Of a DNA stretch of 64,000 bases, positions 1 through 12,507 are shown one piece after another. Source of the DNA: Todiramphus chloris collaris. Taxonomy: Eukaryota; Chordata; Aves; Coraciiformes; Alcedinidae. Under the pieces are notes generated by a model. The model was not told where the DNA came from. It saw only the letters and a program-made list of their open reading frames with translations, and ran no database searches. Positions within the stretch are counted from its first letter, which is position 1. Every line of letters starts with the position of its first letter. The position numbers and the translations under genes are program-made. The stretch lies in assembly GCA_025345505.1 (NCBI GenBank), contig JANVCC010000010.1, forward strand, positions 42,745,772-42,809,771, written 5' to 3'.

Positions 1-2125
1 TAAGACTGTTTGTGAACTAGATTCTCAGTATCAGAAGACCTATTAACACTTCTCAACTTCACTGTACTTACTATCATGTAATTCTAATAGTCTTAGTAAA
101 AATATTCAAACTCATGTTTCATTCTTTGAGTGAATGATACCACACAAAGTAGAATCTGTCCATCATAAAGTCTGAAATAAAGACCAGGAACACCCCGGCA
201 TGTTCCAGGTCAAGTTCAGAGGTTAACCAAGATACTATGATATATAATGTCTTTTACACCACCTTAATCTTGAAAACAATTTGGGGGGTTTCACCCTGCT
301 TTGTCTAAGAAAGGTGGATTCTGAATGTCATTCCTTGAAACTTCAACACCTTCTTCTGATGAATGATGGCTTCATGGTACCCTATATTAATTTATTCCTC
401 CATCAACGTTATTTCTTGCTTAAACTATTTCTTTCATATTTATCTAGTCACTTGATCTTCCTGCCTCTCAAAATAAACTTACGAACTTAGATTACGAATT
501 TAGTCTTCCCCAGAAGAAAGAAAATTTCAATTAGTCTTTTCATGCAAAGATATTATTGCTTCCTTTCTCTGCAATCTCCTCCAACTTGAGGTTGGCTTTC
601 AACTGCTATGGAGCCAAAACCGAGGCAAAAAGATTCAAACCACCCCTTGGTTTTACTGCATTAATACTTTCTATTAGAATTCTCTTACATAATACATTTC
701 AGAATGGTATTTGCCTTTATTACACTCACCTTTTATTGGCTGTCTGCAACTGTTGTATAACATGTTTTCCCTCTCTACTACTGTTGCTTAAAAGGTTAGA
801 ACACATTTTTGTTATTAGCTGCTAGATATAGGGCACTCATCTTCATGCCATGCAATACCATCCCACCTCTGTTATTCTTATTCTTGTGTGCTATCATACT
901 TATTCCCTTAGTTGACTGTTCAACTCAGTTTTCTGTCATCGAAAATTTCCACTTGTATGCTCCAACTTCTTGCATTTAAATTAACAAAAACTGATCCCAA
1001 AACACATTCTTCATCAACTACAACCACCAGCCTCGTTCCATGCAGTCAATGCCTACTATAAGTGAAAATGTTTCCTCTCTTCTTTTCTTACTTACTTCAC
1101 TAATTATCTTACTTTTTCTTACTTCACATATACTGAGGCCACTTCAAAAGACATCTGTTTCAGAGACACCATAGTTCCCTAGTCTAACAATTCTGGTACC
1201 AAAGAGGGATGTTGAGTTATTTTGTATAAGGATAATTTTTGTAAATCCTTGTCATATTTTTAAGTTAACTTCTGACTTATTATCAGTTTTTCCTCCAAAA
1301 TAAGTTTCAAAGTCTTCTCTATTATTACATAACTGGTTTGTAATTGCCTGCTCACTTTTCCCTTAAACAGAGCTATTCAGTTAAACGCAGATGTTCACAA
1401 AGTTAAGACTGCTAATCTAATTGAAATAAAAGTTACTTCAATGATAGCAATTAGCAAAAGAACTGTATTTCTGTAACTTAGTTTTGAAAGATGCAGTTAA
1501 CTGTACGTTGCTCTGTTGCAGAATACATCAGTATAAAAACTAAGAGCCATCTACAGTCATGATTCATATTTTGGATATAGTGTTATAAGCTGCAGTTGTA
1601 ACAGCATTAACTGGTATTTCAAGCTTCATATTTAACATTATTAATGATTTCCTATTTCCAATCAGAAAATATTTTGCAATGGCTCATTCATTACCCCAGT
1701 TGTCATGCAGGTTCTTTTTGTTCAGTTTCTATTTCTGAAAATTATAGTGATTTTTCCAGATCATATTTTGAACTGTTTAAGGCAATAAATGAAACATAAT
1801 CCTAACAAATATCCTTCAAAATGTAACTGTGTCAATACACACTTTCTACATGCAAAACACTATGTAAATGCTAAGAAATTACTGAATTTTGAAAACCACT
1901 CAAGAAATCAAGAGCTAAAAGAAATATATTCTGATAATGCAAGATTTGTTAGATGTCACATTACAACTAAATATTTATCATACAGTTATCATGTATTTAT
2001 GTATTCATCTCTTAACATCAGTCGAAGACAGAATACTTCCTCTTCACAATAAAAGTACTGGGCAACACTTTGTCATAGAGGTATGTGAGGTAGCTAGCAA
2101 TGCGAGGTTGCCATTCATAAAACCA

Positions 2126-2126
<1 letters not shown>

Positions 2127-2163
<37 letters not shown>
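2127..2163 (+). repeat. Poly-A run abutting assembly gap
   Basis: There are 37 consecutive A before the run of N, and at least nine more A follow at 2264-2272. The true tract length is unknown. It may be a simple A expansion or the tail of a retroposon; I see no recognisable element body on the left side. Confidence 0.95.
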
Positions 2164-2263
2164 NNNNNNNNNNNNNNNNNNNNNNNNNNNNNNNNNNNNN
2201 NNNNNNNNNNNNNNNNNNNNNNNNNNNNNNNNNNNNNNNNNNNNNNNNNNNNNNNNNNNNNNN
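2164..2263. other. Assembly gap (100 N)
   Basis: Exactly 100 N, a common placeholder for a gap of unknown size, sit within a poly-A tract. The missing sequence is probably homopolymer or low-complexity DNA. Confidence 0.98.
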
Positions 2264-4168
2264 AAAAAAAAATTAAAAAATTAAGTACTATGTAGAATAT
2301 CTCAAATCCAGAAAGGAAGCAAAATAGTATGCCAGTCATATGGTAGTTTTTTTTTTCTTGTAAGGCAGTATTACTAGAATGTTGTATTACTAGGCGAGTG
2401 CTCTGTATTTATAGAAAAAAATTTCCACAGAACTGAATTACTTACACGAAGATCTAGACAACCTAACTGATGCGAAAAAATATGATTCTGCTTTAAAGTG
2501 TAAGCAGTATGTAACAAAGCTTCTCATACAGGAAACCCAAATGTCTACTTCGATATATGAATGAATGCTTCCTGAAATACACATTCTTAATAGTACAAGG
2601 TAGTGCAACACATTCACCTGACAAATCAATTCTTTCTGGGGGTGTATAGCTATCATTCAAAAAAAACACACAACACTGAAGTTTACTAGAAGAAATAAAA
2701 ATTAGAATTATATGATCCAGTTCCTTAGAATTTATGTTTCTTTTAGGCTCTGTATCACACTTAATGCTGAATATTCTCCTCACCTAGTTTCCTGCATTTT
2801 AGCATGAGTTTTGCTTATGTGAGACACAGAAACATGGCTTAGACACTGGCTAGTGCTCAGTTGAAATACTTCACTATGGACTGAGTGGAGAGTGTCTCTG
2901 TACTAAGCAGCACACTGAATGGAGGTTCACAGCAGAACCTTCTCTCTCCTTCAGATTTCTAGCAAAAAATCTTTGAATAAAGGATCTTAGCTGTCTCTCA
3001 CTTATTCTTTTACACTATTCTGTGAAGACACAGCAGTGGAAAAGGAGCTTAACTGCCCACAAATTAAAAAAAAAAAAAAAATTGCTGATTTTACTGTGTG
3101 ACAAGATCATTGTTACTCCTTCTTGTTTGACTCAAGCCAAATGTAGTCATTCTTAATGCCTGGACCTAATGCTAAAGTTGCTAATGCTACTCTTAAAATG
3201 ATTACAGTTCTCTCTTTTTCAGCCCTATCCCAAAATATTCCAATAATCTGCCAGGGTTAGCCCTTAAATTAACTCCACTCCCTAATCCAGTGGGTGGCTT
3301 TTTCCTCTTCTGTCTTTAAGAACCTTCTCACTCATTTAATTCACCCTCACCATGTCCTTATTCCAATCACACAGATGAGTCTTCCTTCTTCTCTAACCAC
3401 CATCTACTAAGTACACAACTTTGCCCAGCCAAGTATCCCCAGGCCCTCATGGCTACAATCAAATTCTTTACTAAGTAACAGTTGAAAGACACAAAAAAAA
3501 ATAACATGAAGAAAAACTGCATGGTGTATTTCAAATCTCTGTCCAGATACACAGACTGAACTAAGATGGTTTTGCTTTTAATTCTAGTGTATTGACAAAT
3601 AAAGTTATATTGATATATAATGGTGAATATAGTATCATATTATTGTTTTAACTGAAAGAATTAACTTTGCAGTTCCTTAAAAAGACAAAGGTAATTTTAG
3701 ATAATGAAATTTATATAATTATTTTTAAATAAACAAATACTAAGATATTAGTTGGTTTTGTGGTTTTGTGTAGTACCTTATTTAACCTACATAAACTACG
3801 GTTTTTTTATTATAACACTGGAATAACTGGAATAGAGTCTGTAGAAAACATGCTGATTCTATTTTTCTTCATTCCCACCACTAGATATTTAATTTAAATG
3901 ATCCCTTATCTGTTGTAAATGCTAGAGCAACAGCCAAAAGAACCAGTAGCTACAGGCCTTCATCTTGCTCTCCTTGAAGTCAACAGTATTACTCCTACTC
4001 TTAATTTTGAAGACAGGTCCCAAAGAGGTACTATAAATAGAGGGGAGTTCTACAGCTGAGCTCAAGGGGAGCAGAATTTGGGCCTCAAGGAATAAATACT
4101 GATTAGGTTTAAAGTAAGTGGCATTAAGTAGAAAATTGGTGAACCTAAAAAAAAAGTCTTTATAAACT

Positions 4169-4177
4169 ACATACCTG
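4169..4177 (-). other. PPFIA2: Splice donor of PPFIA2 first coding exon
   Basis: The minus strand reads CAG|GTATGT, with the last exon base at 4175 and GT at 4174-4173. This is a near-consensus donor, and it falls exactly where the liprin similarity stops: the open frame runs only four more codons before a stop. Confidence 0.88.
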
Positions 4178-4423
4178 GGGCAATGCTGAGTTAAGCTGTC
4201 GCTGGAGGGAGTCTCTGTCGTAGATGACATCCTGTAGGCGTTGCTGTGCAAGTGACAAGCTTTCCTGTGTCTCCCGAAGAGTATCAAGGAGACGGTCCCT
4301 TTCATCCAGCATGTTCACCATCAGCTGCTCAAAGTGCGAATCCGAGTCCGAGCCGCTGCTTTGGGACCCCCGTTGACTCATCGGGGTGTCCTCGTTTATC
4401 GTTGGCATCACTTCACACATCAT
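4175..4423 (-). CDS. PPFIA2: PPFIA2 first coding exon (liprin-alpha-2 residues 1-83)
   Basis: This is the N-terminal coding exon of liprin-alpha-2, a cytoplasmic scaffold of the presynaptic active zone. Liprin-alpha proteins bind RIM, ELKS/CAST, GIT and KIF1A through N-terminal coiled coils, and LAR-type receptor phosphatases and CASK through C-terminal SAM domains (family knowledge). The exon reads [15 protein letters not shown] at the start, then a Ser/Asp-rich linker at about residues 16-29. From residue 31 there is a heptad-like stretch containing [16 protein letters not shown] and, later, [17 protein letters not shown], the beginning of the first coiled coil. The linker and the [11 protein letters not shown] segment fit the alpha-2 paralogue better than alpha-1 as I remember them. 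The exon ends at Gln83 (CAG) in phase 0, before a GTATGT donor. Full-length liprin-alpha-2 is about 1250 residues, so the rest lies beyond the left edge. Two ATGs stand in tandem, and I chose the first because the family protein begins Met-Met. I see no frameshift or stop. Paralogue assignment is from memory. Confidence 0.95.
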
Positions 4424-4442
4424 TTCTTTAAAAAAAAAAAAA
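4424..4442 (-). other. PPFIA2: Splice acceptor of PPFIA2 first coding exon
   Basis: On the minus strand a run of 12 T (about 4430-4441) is followed by AAAG and then AA-ATG-ATG. The AG lies at 4427-4426, so the exon starts at 4425 and only two untranslated bases precede the first ATG. The reading frame has no better acceptor nearby. The pyrimidine tract is an almost pure T run, which is prone to length changes and sequencing error. Confidence 0.85.
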
Positions 4443-6711
4443 CACAGCAAGGAAAAGATCTTCAGTAGAAAAACATTTGAGGGGATTTCAGAAGAGGAAT
4501 TAACTCTGTCACATGGACACAGTTAGTAGATTATTGCATTGTTCCATCTTTCAACTTTGTGCTTGCAATGTTAATCAGATGGTCGATAGACAGGGATTAA
4601 ATACAGTGACTAATTCCACACAGCAAAGACTTTGAATGCACTTCCTATACTGAAAGAAGAATGACTGGAAGGAGGTGAAGGGTAACAGAATATTTTAAAT
4701 TAATAGTTTTGCAAATAATCTCTCCTAAATGACAGAACATACTTCCTCTGCAATTGCAGTCTCCTTTATAGCTGATTTGCTTCCCTCTTTTACTTAACGT
4801 CATTGTTGAATTGTTGGTATTGATGCCAATAGATGTCATTAATTGCCAGATTTTGTCCTGCTCTAGGCATTTCTACAGTACAGCTCAGGCTAACCATTGA
4901 TCCAGTATCATGCTGCCTTAACAACGCCAGTTTGATCTATTTTTCTGTCTAGTTATTCCCACCCTCAGGTGAAATTATTCTCCAGCGAGCTCCTTCAGTA
5001 AGCATCCAAGAACTAGAAACTGCTAATTACATCCCTGTGATACCCTGTGCAAACTGAATTACCAGGGACAGAATCACAGTTTCCTAAAAACAGTCCTGAA
5101 CAGAGCAAATAATATCAACTAGGTCCTTTCTTCCATTATAAAGATTCTTACGCAAGTCTTAAAACCTCATCTCATTTATGGTGAGAAGCTTATGCTGCGA
5201 GAGATGGTGTTCAGCAGATGGAAAAAAAAATAACAAAACCCTAAATAAATGTCTCAAAGCTCAGATTTATTTTTTTAAATAAAAAGACTGTGTTAATAAC
5301 AGATGATATACACCCATTGACAGTCACCCAAAGAATCAGAAATTATTCTTCTAGTATGACTTAAGTATAGCAGACATAACTTTATACATAGTTAAGGGTC
5401 AGTCTCTGAAAATTGTTGCTGTAGTAGCTATTGGAAGCCTTTTATCTCAGTAAGTAGGATCAAGATGCTTTTCGTTCACTTACTCGAAGTTAAATATTTT
5501 ACTTAGGAATTTCCTGTGGACCTTCTTGACATGAACTTTGTCTACAATACCTGTGGTTGACTCTTCCACTGTTAATTGTGCCATTATGTAACATTCTCTC
5601 CATTTCAGTCTCAATACGATGATAGATTAACTCTATGTATTCTTAAAGCTGGTCTGCTTTCTGAAGTAGGAAAATGGAACTTCTGAAAGTGGAGTTTGTG
5701 AAAAATAGAAGATTGAGCTGTTAGAGAATTAACTTAAAGGCAGACCATGCACCAGGGAACTAAAGTGCTAAAACACCTGTACTTAACTCATTAAAACCAA
5801 CTCCTCCTGCTATCACTAAGTCACAAGAAATCCCTATGCTAACACTGCTTGCTGCTAAAATTTACTGGGGAAATTACATAGTTACACAAAGATTACCTGG
5901 CCTTGACCATATTCAGAATGTTCACGGAGAATTTAGCATTCTTCATTTTCACTTTTTTTGGCAGATGTGATAACTAGTAAAGCTGTCACCAAACACTGGT
6001 ATTTCTGCATGAATTGTCAGCTACTACTGAATAGTTTTCATAGGCAATAGCTGCACTACTGTGGTTTCAGGAAGGTCTTGATCCTGTTTTTAAAAAAGTG
6101 TCTGGACTGGAGGCAAGTTAAAGGTTGCTTGTGGCTATTATCCACTTAGTAATTAATCAGGTGCAAAAGAAGCAATTAATAGCTTTAAGTGATAGATAGC
6201 AAAAAGTTCCTCACATCTCTAATATATTTAGGCCAGGTATATTTACTCAGAATTATCTGATTCAATGCTGCATATCTCCATCACTCATGAAGTACAAAAC
6301 TTTCTATTCCAGAAACCTTTGCTTCTCCTAAACTACAGACTCCACTAGAAAGCACCACAATGTTCCTTCAGATTGAAATGGCACTAACACATCAGTGCCT
6401 CCATCGCCATAAAAAAATTCAAGTTAAAATATATTTGAATAAGACCAGAGACAAGGCAGGGAACAGGTGGGTAATTTCTGATGCAGTTACATGGAAGGTT
6501 TTTCCCACAGCTCACAGCCCCAGGAGAATCTACAAAAGGTACAGGAGTTCTTGCAGTCAGACTGGTAATGTACTTTACTTTATGGAAGTTTGGAAATCAA
6601 TGCCATTAATCCATTTGAGCAACATGCACCCTATCCCCTTCCGCAATCTCAGATTGCGCACAAATATAAAAAAGCAGTATGTAAACATGGGCCAGATCAG
6701 AAATGCATAAA

Positions 6712-6782
6712 AAAGGTTGGACTTGATGACCCTGGAGGTCCTTTCCAACCATAATGATTCTATGATTCTATGATTCTATGCC
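6712..6782 (+). mobile_element. CR1 LINE 3' end
   Basis: The sequence GGTTGGACTTGATGACCCTG is followed by GGTCCTTTCCAACC and a short tandem array of ATTCTATG. This is the hallmark 3' end of avian CR1 retrotransposons. Only about 70 bp remain, so the copy is severely 5'-truncated. It lies antisense to PPFIA2 in the putative first intron. Confidence 0.93.
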
Positions 6783-7106
6783 AATAGGGTATGTCAGAAA
6801 GGGATGCATTGATAGTTGTAACAGTGAAGAGCTGAGGAAAAGGGAATCATAGACCGTGTTCTCACGTGGATCTTCTGTGGGAGCCAACAACAAGGACCCC
6901 AGAACAACTCTGAAGGGAACACAGCTTCTTTAGGGTGTTCCTGGGTCATCAATCCAAAAAAAAGGAACAAAATTTCCAACAACTACAGGTCTATTGTGGG
7001 GTTCCCAAAGGAAGGTTTCTTACAGCTCTTCGTGGAAGACATATATGCCATGCTGTTACAATTTACTGATTTGGATCTTCTTGTCTTTAGAAAAGCATTC
7101 TAATTC

Positions 7107-7139
7107 TTTTTTTTTTATTCTTTTTTTTTTTTTTCTTTT
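7107..7139 (+). repeat. Poly-T tract
   Basis: This run of T is interrupted by ATTC and one C, with a longest pure stretch of 14 T (7121-7134). On the minus strand it is an A-rich tract. No element body is recognised beside it. Confidence 0.85.
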
Positions 7140-9325
7140 CAATCTGACATTTATCATTCTTATACCTGCCAGCAGATGGGATGCCTTCAGTGTCCTGAGG
7201 CTGCCACCATTTAACACCATTCCCAAGAAATGATGGCCTCCTTCCAGCACATGTTGAAGAATAGAGCCACTCCCCAGGACCTTACTGCACCCTTTATGAA
7301 TTTTCTGCTTGATAGCAGGAAGGAATCAAAATACCAAGAATATCTGAAGAATTTTAAAAGGAAGGAAGAAATGAAAAAAAGGGGAGGTTCACCGAGAGGG
7401 ACTGCAACAAAAGCTAGGTCAGGTAAAGCAGAAAAAGGACTACAACAGAAGCAGAGGAAGACTGTCAGCAGACCAATCGCAATTTATATAAGATTGGCAG
7501 CTGAAGACAAATAGGAGGGCACAGATATATCTGGATCTTCCATCTAGGAAGTGAATGATGCCAGGAAGTTATTAGAGTTCTTGAAGTTTCCAGAGCCTTA
7601 TGATGGTGTGGAGGTATTAGGCAACCTTTGTTTAACCACATGATGATGTAGTTCACACATGGGGTCAGGACATTAGATTTAAGAGTAAGCTTCCAGTTTA
7701 ATTACAGCTGAAAGGAATTTAGTTTGCACACACCAAAAGCACATAAAGAACGAAGCCAATACAATGCAGATGGAAACAACTGAGGGATTCACATTAAAAT
7801 ATCAAATAAAAATAGTTTTGCTATGAACAGTTAGGTCTGATTGCTAATGTGGTCATACTCTGAGCAATTTTATTTTCCAATTTCCAGTAAGGGAAGAGAG
7901 CAATTTCTGAATTTCCTTCTATGTAATTTTGAATTTTCAACCTCATTTTGGTGATTAAAAAACACCAAAACTATTTTTACTCTGGTTTCATAATATAATC
8001 AACTGAAATATTTCACGCAGTGAAATCAGAAGAAATCACTATAACTACCTACTGTTTTCCCACTAATCACAGACCATAAATCTGTGTTAAGCTAAAGGAT
8101 ATTTTATACAAGAAGAATTTCAACCATTAGACAATGAAAGTGATCTCTCTGGTAAAATAACCAGAATTAGTCATTCTTTCTGTGAAAAATATATGCCTTT
8201 TCCAGTTGTATTTATGGGGGAGACACAGCCACATTCAATGCTGCAGTTTTTAAAAGCTCAGAATAAGGCTACTGGTAGACTCACTTCTATTATGTTGTAG
8301 ACCTACAATGCCATACATGTTTTTGTGGCTGATCTATGAGTTTACCGAACTTTTGATACACTTCACTATATACATATGAATCAATCGTATAGACAGGTCA
8401 GATGCATCCTGGACTACTAGAGATATATATACAGTTTAGGAATAACAGATGCATGCATATGTGGCAGGCATTTGTCTCAAGTACATAGTTCTTACTAGTT
8501 CATGTAGATATCTATTCTACTTAGAACAGAACTCAGCATGATAAATAATCTTTTAAATTACTTTTTGTCCTCCACTCTTACTGCTTCAAAGACGGATTAG
8601 CTTCAGAGGTCTTGATTTTCTAAATTGTAACTTTTGGTTAGACCAAATACAGTCATAAACTGACACTTAGATATGTTTTCTAATTGGTTTTATCAGACAA
8701 TGGTTTAAGAACCTGCTCCTCTGACATACAACTGACTGTATATAACTATATAACAAGAAACAGATCCAAAGGATCAAAGATCAGGATGAAGTTTCCCAGC
8801 CCTCTACTCTTCTGAATTGGTTTTATACAGTGTAATAAGCTGTTAGCTCCTCATTCAACTTCATGTGCTGCCTGAAATTTAGATGCAAAAATCTGTTTAT
8901 TGAGTCTGTGAAAACATTTTAATCTCTCCATTTGGTCTGCACGTGTCAGTTCCTATGTTAAGACTTCTGTTATCCCAGGGCAGTATTTCTTTCACTCATC
9001 AATATATTCCTATCAACTAATACAAGGCAATTACAGTTACATATCTTTGGTAAGACCTTTTAGGGGAAAAGAATTCAGACCTGAAAGTAACAGTAAAGGA
9101 AGGATGAGTGAAGACAAGTGTAAATGAAGCATCGGAATCCCTTCTCTGAGTTTACAACTAAGTTTGCCACAATACTAAACTGCAAAGTAACTTCACTTAC
9201 AATTTTCAGGTAATGTAACAAAATATAAGCAAAACAGATCTGCCTTAAACTTCAAAAATGTACAGTGATAGCTGATCTTATTTTTATTTTCCAAACCTGC
9301 ACGGCGCAACCTGATCTTATTTTGC

Positions 9326-9402
9326 AGTTGGCCCTGCACTGGACAAGGTGGTGGCAGAGATGACCTCCAAAGGTCCCTTCCATACTAAATAATTCCCTGT
9401 GT
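9326..9402 (+). mobile_element. Degenerate CR1 3' end
   Basis: The stretch GATGACCTCCAAAGGTCCCTTCC followed by an ACTAAATAATTCCCTGTGT-like end resembles the CR1 tail (GATGACCTCC, AGGTCCCTTCCAACC, ATTCTGTG), with many substitutions and no intact octamer array. It is probably an old copy. I am less sure of it than of the 6.7 kb copy. Confidence 0.6.
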
Positions 9403-9497
9403 CTGGATAGAGTTTTAAATTCAAAGAATTCACTCACTTACTACAGAGATTCTGAAATTTAATATACATTAAAATAAGGCTGGAGAGAAATCTGAAA

Positions 9498-9561
9498 TTA
9501 AAAAACCCAAAGAAATAAAATATAAAACAAAACAACAAAAACACCGAACCCCCACAAATTG
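9498..9561 (+). repeat. A/C-rich low-complexity tract
   Basis: Runs of A are broken by single or grouped C (for example AACAAAACAACAAAAAC). There is no strict repeat unit and no adjoining element. Similar tracts recur elsewhere in the window. Confidence 0.75.
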
Positions 9562-9818
9562 TGGCTCATGTCATTGCATTCATAAAATAAAAAAAAACCC
9601 ACCAAAACAACACATTGATTTTATTAGGATGGCCTGCCTTGTGGAGTATTTGGGGTTCTATATACATAGAAGGCTTCTACATAAAGCAAAGAAAATTATC
9701 ATTAAAAGTTAAAAAATAAACCTCAGCTATGCTTGATTGCAAGTATGGCAACATTTTCAGGTGTTGCTATTTACACTAAATGTCCTAATATCTGAGTGAT
9801 GTTAAAAACAAAATGAAA

Positions 9819-9869
9819 AATTATTAAAAAAAAAAAAACAAACAGACCCCCCCCAAAAAAAACAAACCA
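9819..9869 (+). repeat. A/C-rich low-complexity tract with C run
   Basis: A homopolymer of about 13 A is followed by ACAAACAGA, a run of eight C, another A run and ACAAACC. It is purely low-complexity. Confidence 0.8.
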
Positions 9870-10492
9870 GAGAAATCTGAGAACATAGCCACATGAGGAT
9901 GGGAAACAAACACATACATTTTAGACATGCAAATTTAAACAAAAACACATGCTTATATTTGGAAATGTAGGCAATTACACTTTGTCAGAAAATATACACA
10001 AAAAAAAATAAAATATTATACTGGATAATAAAATGCCACATCTCAGAACATTTTAAATTTTAAAGTTTGAAAAGTCTTATAATTCAATGTTTACGGCCTC
10101 ACTTATATTCTGGCAAAAGTCTGAGGAAAGATTTTAATGCTTTACATTTTTTCACCTACCCAGTGAATCATAGTAAAGTAAATAATGAAAAAATTATATT
10201 TAGAATAAAGATTGAAAAGCTACTGAAGCCTAGCTTGGCAGGGGAACACATATGTACAGTATTAAGCTTCCTCTAGAATCCAAAGGGAAGAAACAGTAAA
10301 TACAAATAAATATTTTTCCCCAAAATTGCAACACTGAAGTTGTTCCTATTGAAGGTCATAATCTGTTATCAAGTCAATGTTCACAACATACATAAAGTCA
10401 CAATGTGCTTGGTATACTTAGGAAGTTTTCTGACTACACCATGGATGAGAAATAAAAATATGAAAATATGAACACATCATATTTTTATTAGG

Positions 10493-10549
10493 GGAAAAAA
10501 AAAAACCAAAAAACAAACAAAAAAAAAAAAAACCAAAAAAAAAAAAAAA
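10493..10549 (+). repeat. A-rich tract with CC/C interruptions
   Basis: Long A runs are separated by CC or C (AACCAAAAAACAAACAAAA type). It is low-complexity and probably unstable in length. Confidence 0.85.
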
Positions 10550-12487
10550 GCGCAAGCTTTCCTAACATCATCCTCTCAAAAAAAGCAACCAATCAATCAA
10601 CTAAATAAACTTCTCCCCAAAACAACAAAGAAACAAGAAACATAGACTTGCTTTCTACTCAAAGGAAAGACACATGGTGTTAAATTGAGTAAACTCAGAA
10701 ACCTGTTACCAGGTGTTATCGGGTGTTAGCTTCGAAGAGTCTGAGTAAATTCCCACTGACGTAATTTACTAAGGATTTCTTTACCAAGACTCTGATCACA
10801 TGAAAGAAGGAGGAAAAGCTGAAGGAGGAATACTTCAGGCATCCAACTTGGTTTTCTATTTTGATACCTTAATTACACCAGTGGTGCCCAACCATGCATG
10901 TAGCACGTCTGTGCTGCTCTTTGTGCTACTAGAGGTGAACATCAGCCTGCTGCCCCCAGAAAACTGAGTCAGAAGTGAAGGTGGAGGAGGAATGGAAGTG
11001 GAGAGGGAACAGATAATGAAGACATTCATTAACCATCCTGGTCCTCAGGAGTAAGTGAGGAAGAGACCCCATAACTACAGCAGCAACCCACTACTAAGTG
11101 ACAGCCATCTTACTCTGACAGGATATGACCGAGGGCATGCCCAGTTATATATAAGGGAACACAGGAATCCAAGATCAAACATTGAGGGAGCTGGAATTTC
11201 TTTCAGTGAGTGTTAGGAACTGCAAGTGGTGGGTTAAACACCTCTTGTCCTCTAACTTCACAAGCACAGAAGACCGTGGTAACAGAATAAGCCCTCATGT
11301 ATATTATTTTGTCCAATACTTTCCATACAGGCAGGACTGCAAAGAGGAAGGAGTGGAGGGAAAGGGCTTAACAACGTGACATATAAGTCATTAGTACCTA
11401 AACATGCATTTATTTATCTCTTTATTCAAAGGAAAAAAAAGAGAAATTTTGTGTTCCTTTGACAGGAAAAGGTTGACTTGACCTGTAGTAATAGAAGTTA
11501 ATTAAAGTTATGCTTGACTGAGCCAAGACAAAAAAAATAAGACTTTTAAAATGTGTTTCTCTTTCTTTAAAAAGAAAAATAAAAGCTCCATTAATACTGG
11601 ACTTAGTATCTCTGCAGTAAAAAGTTTACCACTTCACCTGGTATTCTCAATGTAAGTAAAGCAATCCCTCAATGAAGTATACATTTAAGTTACCAGCATT
11701 TTACAGTTAATACACAAACACTGTTTCTTAGGTTGATCAGGAGCCACAGAGCAGACATTACAATTCCCTCACTCAGGGAGCACATGAAGTGCCCAAAACT
11801 CTCAAGGACTGCAACTGATACTGAACTTGTGTAGCACCTTATTACTACCTCAAACATTCTGAAAAGTTCTGAAGGGAAAGTAGGGTACTGAAAAATGACC
11901 GCTTCCCTTAAAAATTCATGTTGTACACACATGCTTCCTAAAAAAAGACTTTCAGGCAATGCAATAGCTTTAGAAATATTCTAAATTGAAACAAAGCCTA
12001 AACGCTTATTTTAATAGCAGCACTAGACCTGAAGTGTTCGGGTATCACAGCCATACACAATGGCAGCCTGTGAAGCAGCACATTAAAGTTCTCTAAATAC
12101 ACACTCATCCTTGTCCATTGTGTACCTTCTACACCATCTACTGCAAAATCTATTCCAGGTTGATTGGTTCAGTGTTTTCTCCAATCATCTGCATGGAGCC
12201 CAATCCAACAACTGCCTACATTCATGGAAAATCTGTCACGGACTTCAGTGGGTTTGGATCAGTGTAGATGGTTGAAAAAGTCACTAATACAGGCAAGTAA
12301 TCAATCTATTGTCATCTTACTCCAAACAGGAGCAAAAAAAATCACAGGTATATGTATGATGAGGAAGCACAGTGGATGTTATGTGACCATTGCCTACAAT
12401 ATTATGAGAAATCATGAACAGGTTTGCCCTCTAAACATTCAACATTTAACTCACAAAAAGCAACAGCTGTTTAAAGTGATCTGTTCT

Positions 12488-12507
12488 GGGGGGGGGGGGG
12501 GGGGGGG
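12488..12507 (+). repeat. Poly-G run of 20
   Basis: Twenty consecutive G are followed by TAGGGGTGG. On the minus strand (the sense of PPFIA2) this is a C run. It can form a G-quadruplex, and long mononucleotide G is often miscounted by sequencers. Confidence 0.95.

Larger units (their letters stand above)
1..4174 (-). other. PPFIA2: PPFIA2 intron after the first coding exon (partial)
   Basis: This is AT-rich noncoding DNA downstream of the donor at 4174. No open frame resembling the next liprin-alpha coiled-coil exons is present, so this intron is longer than 4.17 kb and leaves the window. It contains an assembly gap in a poly-A run, a short A run near 3066-3081, and open frames of up to 127 codons that look like chance. 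I see no recognised transposon here. Confidence 0.7.

Noticed and set aside
2115..2339. Phe-rich or Lys-rich frames around 2.1-2.3 kb
   Set aside because: They read through poly-A and the run of N.
7230..7514. 94-codon plus-strand frame, Lys/Arg-rich, starting with tandem ATG
   Set aside because: No domain is recognised, it is antisense in the putative first intron, and its length is typical of chance frames in this window, where others reach 147 codons. A conserved frame in other birds would reopen it.
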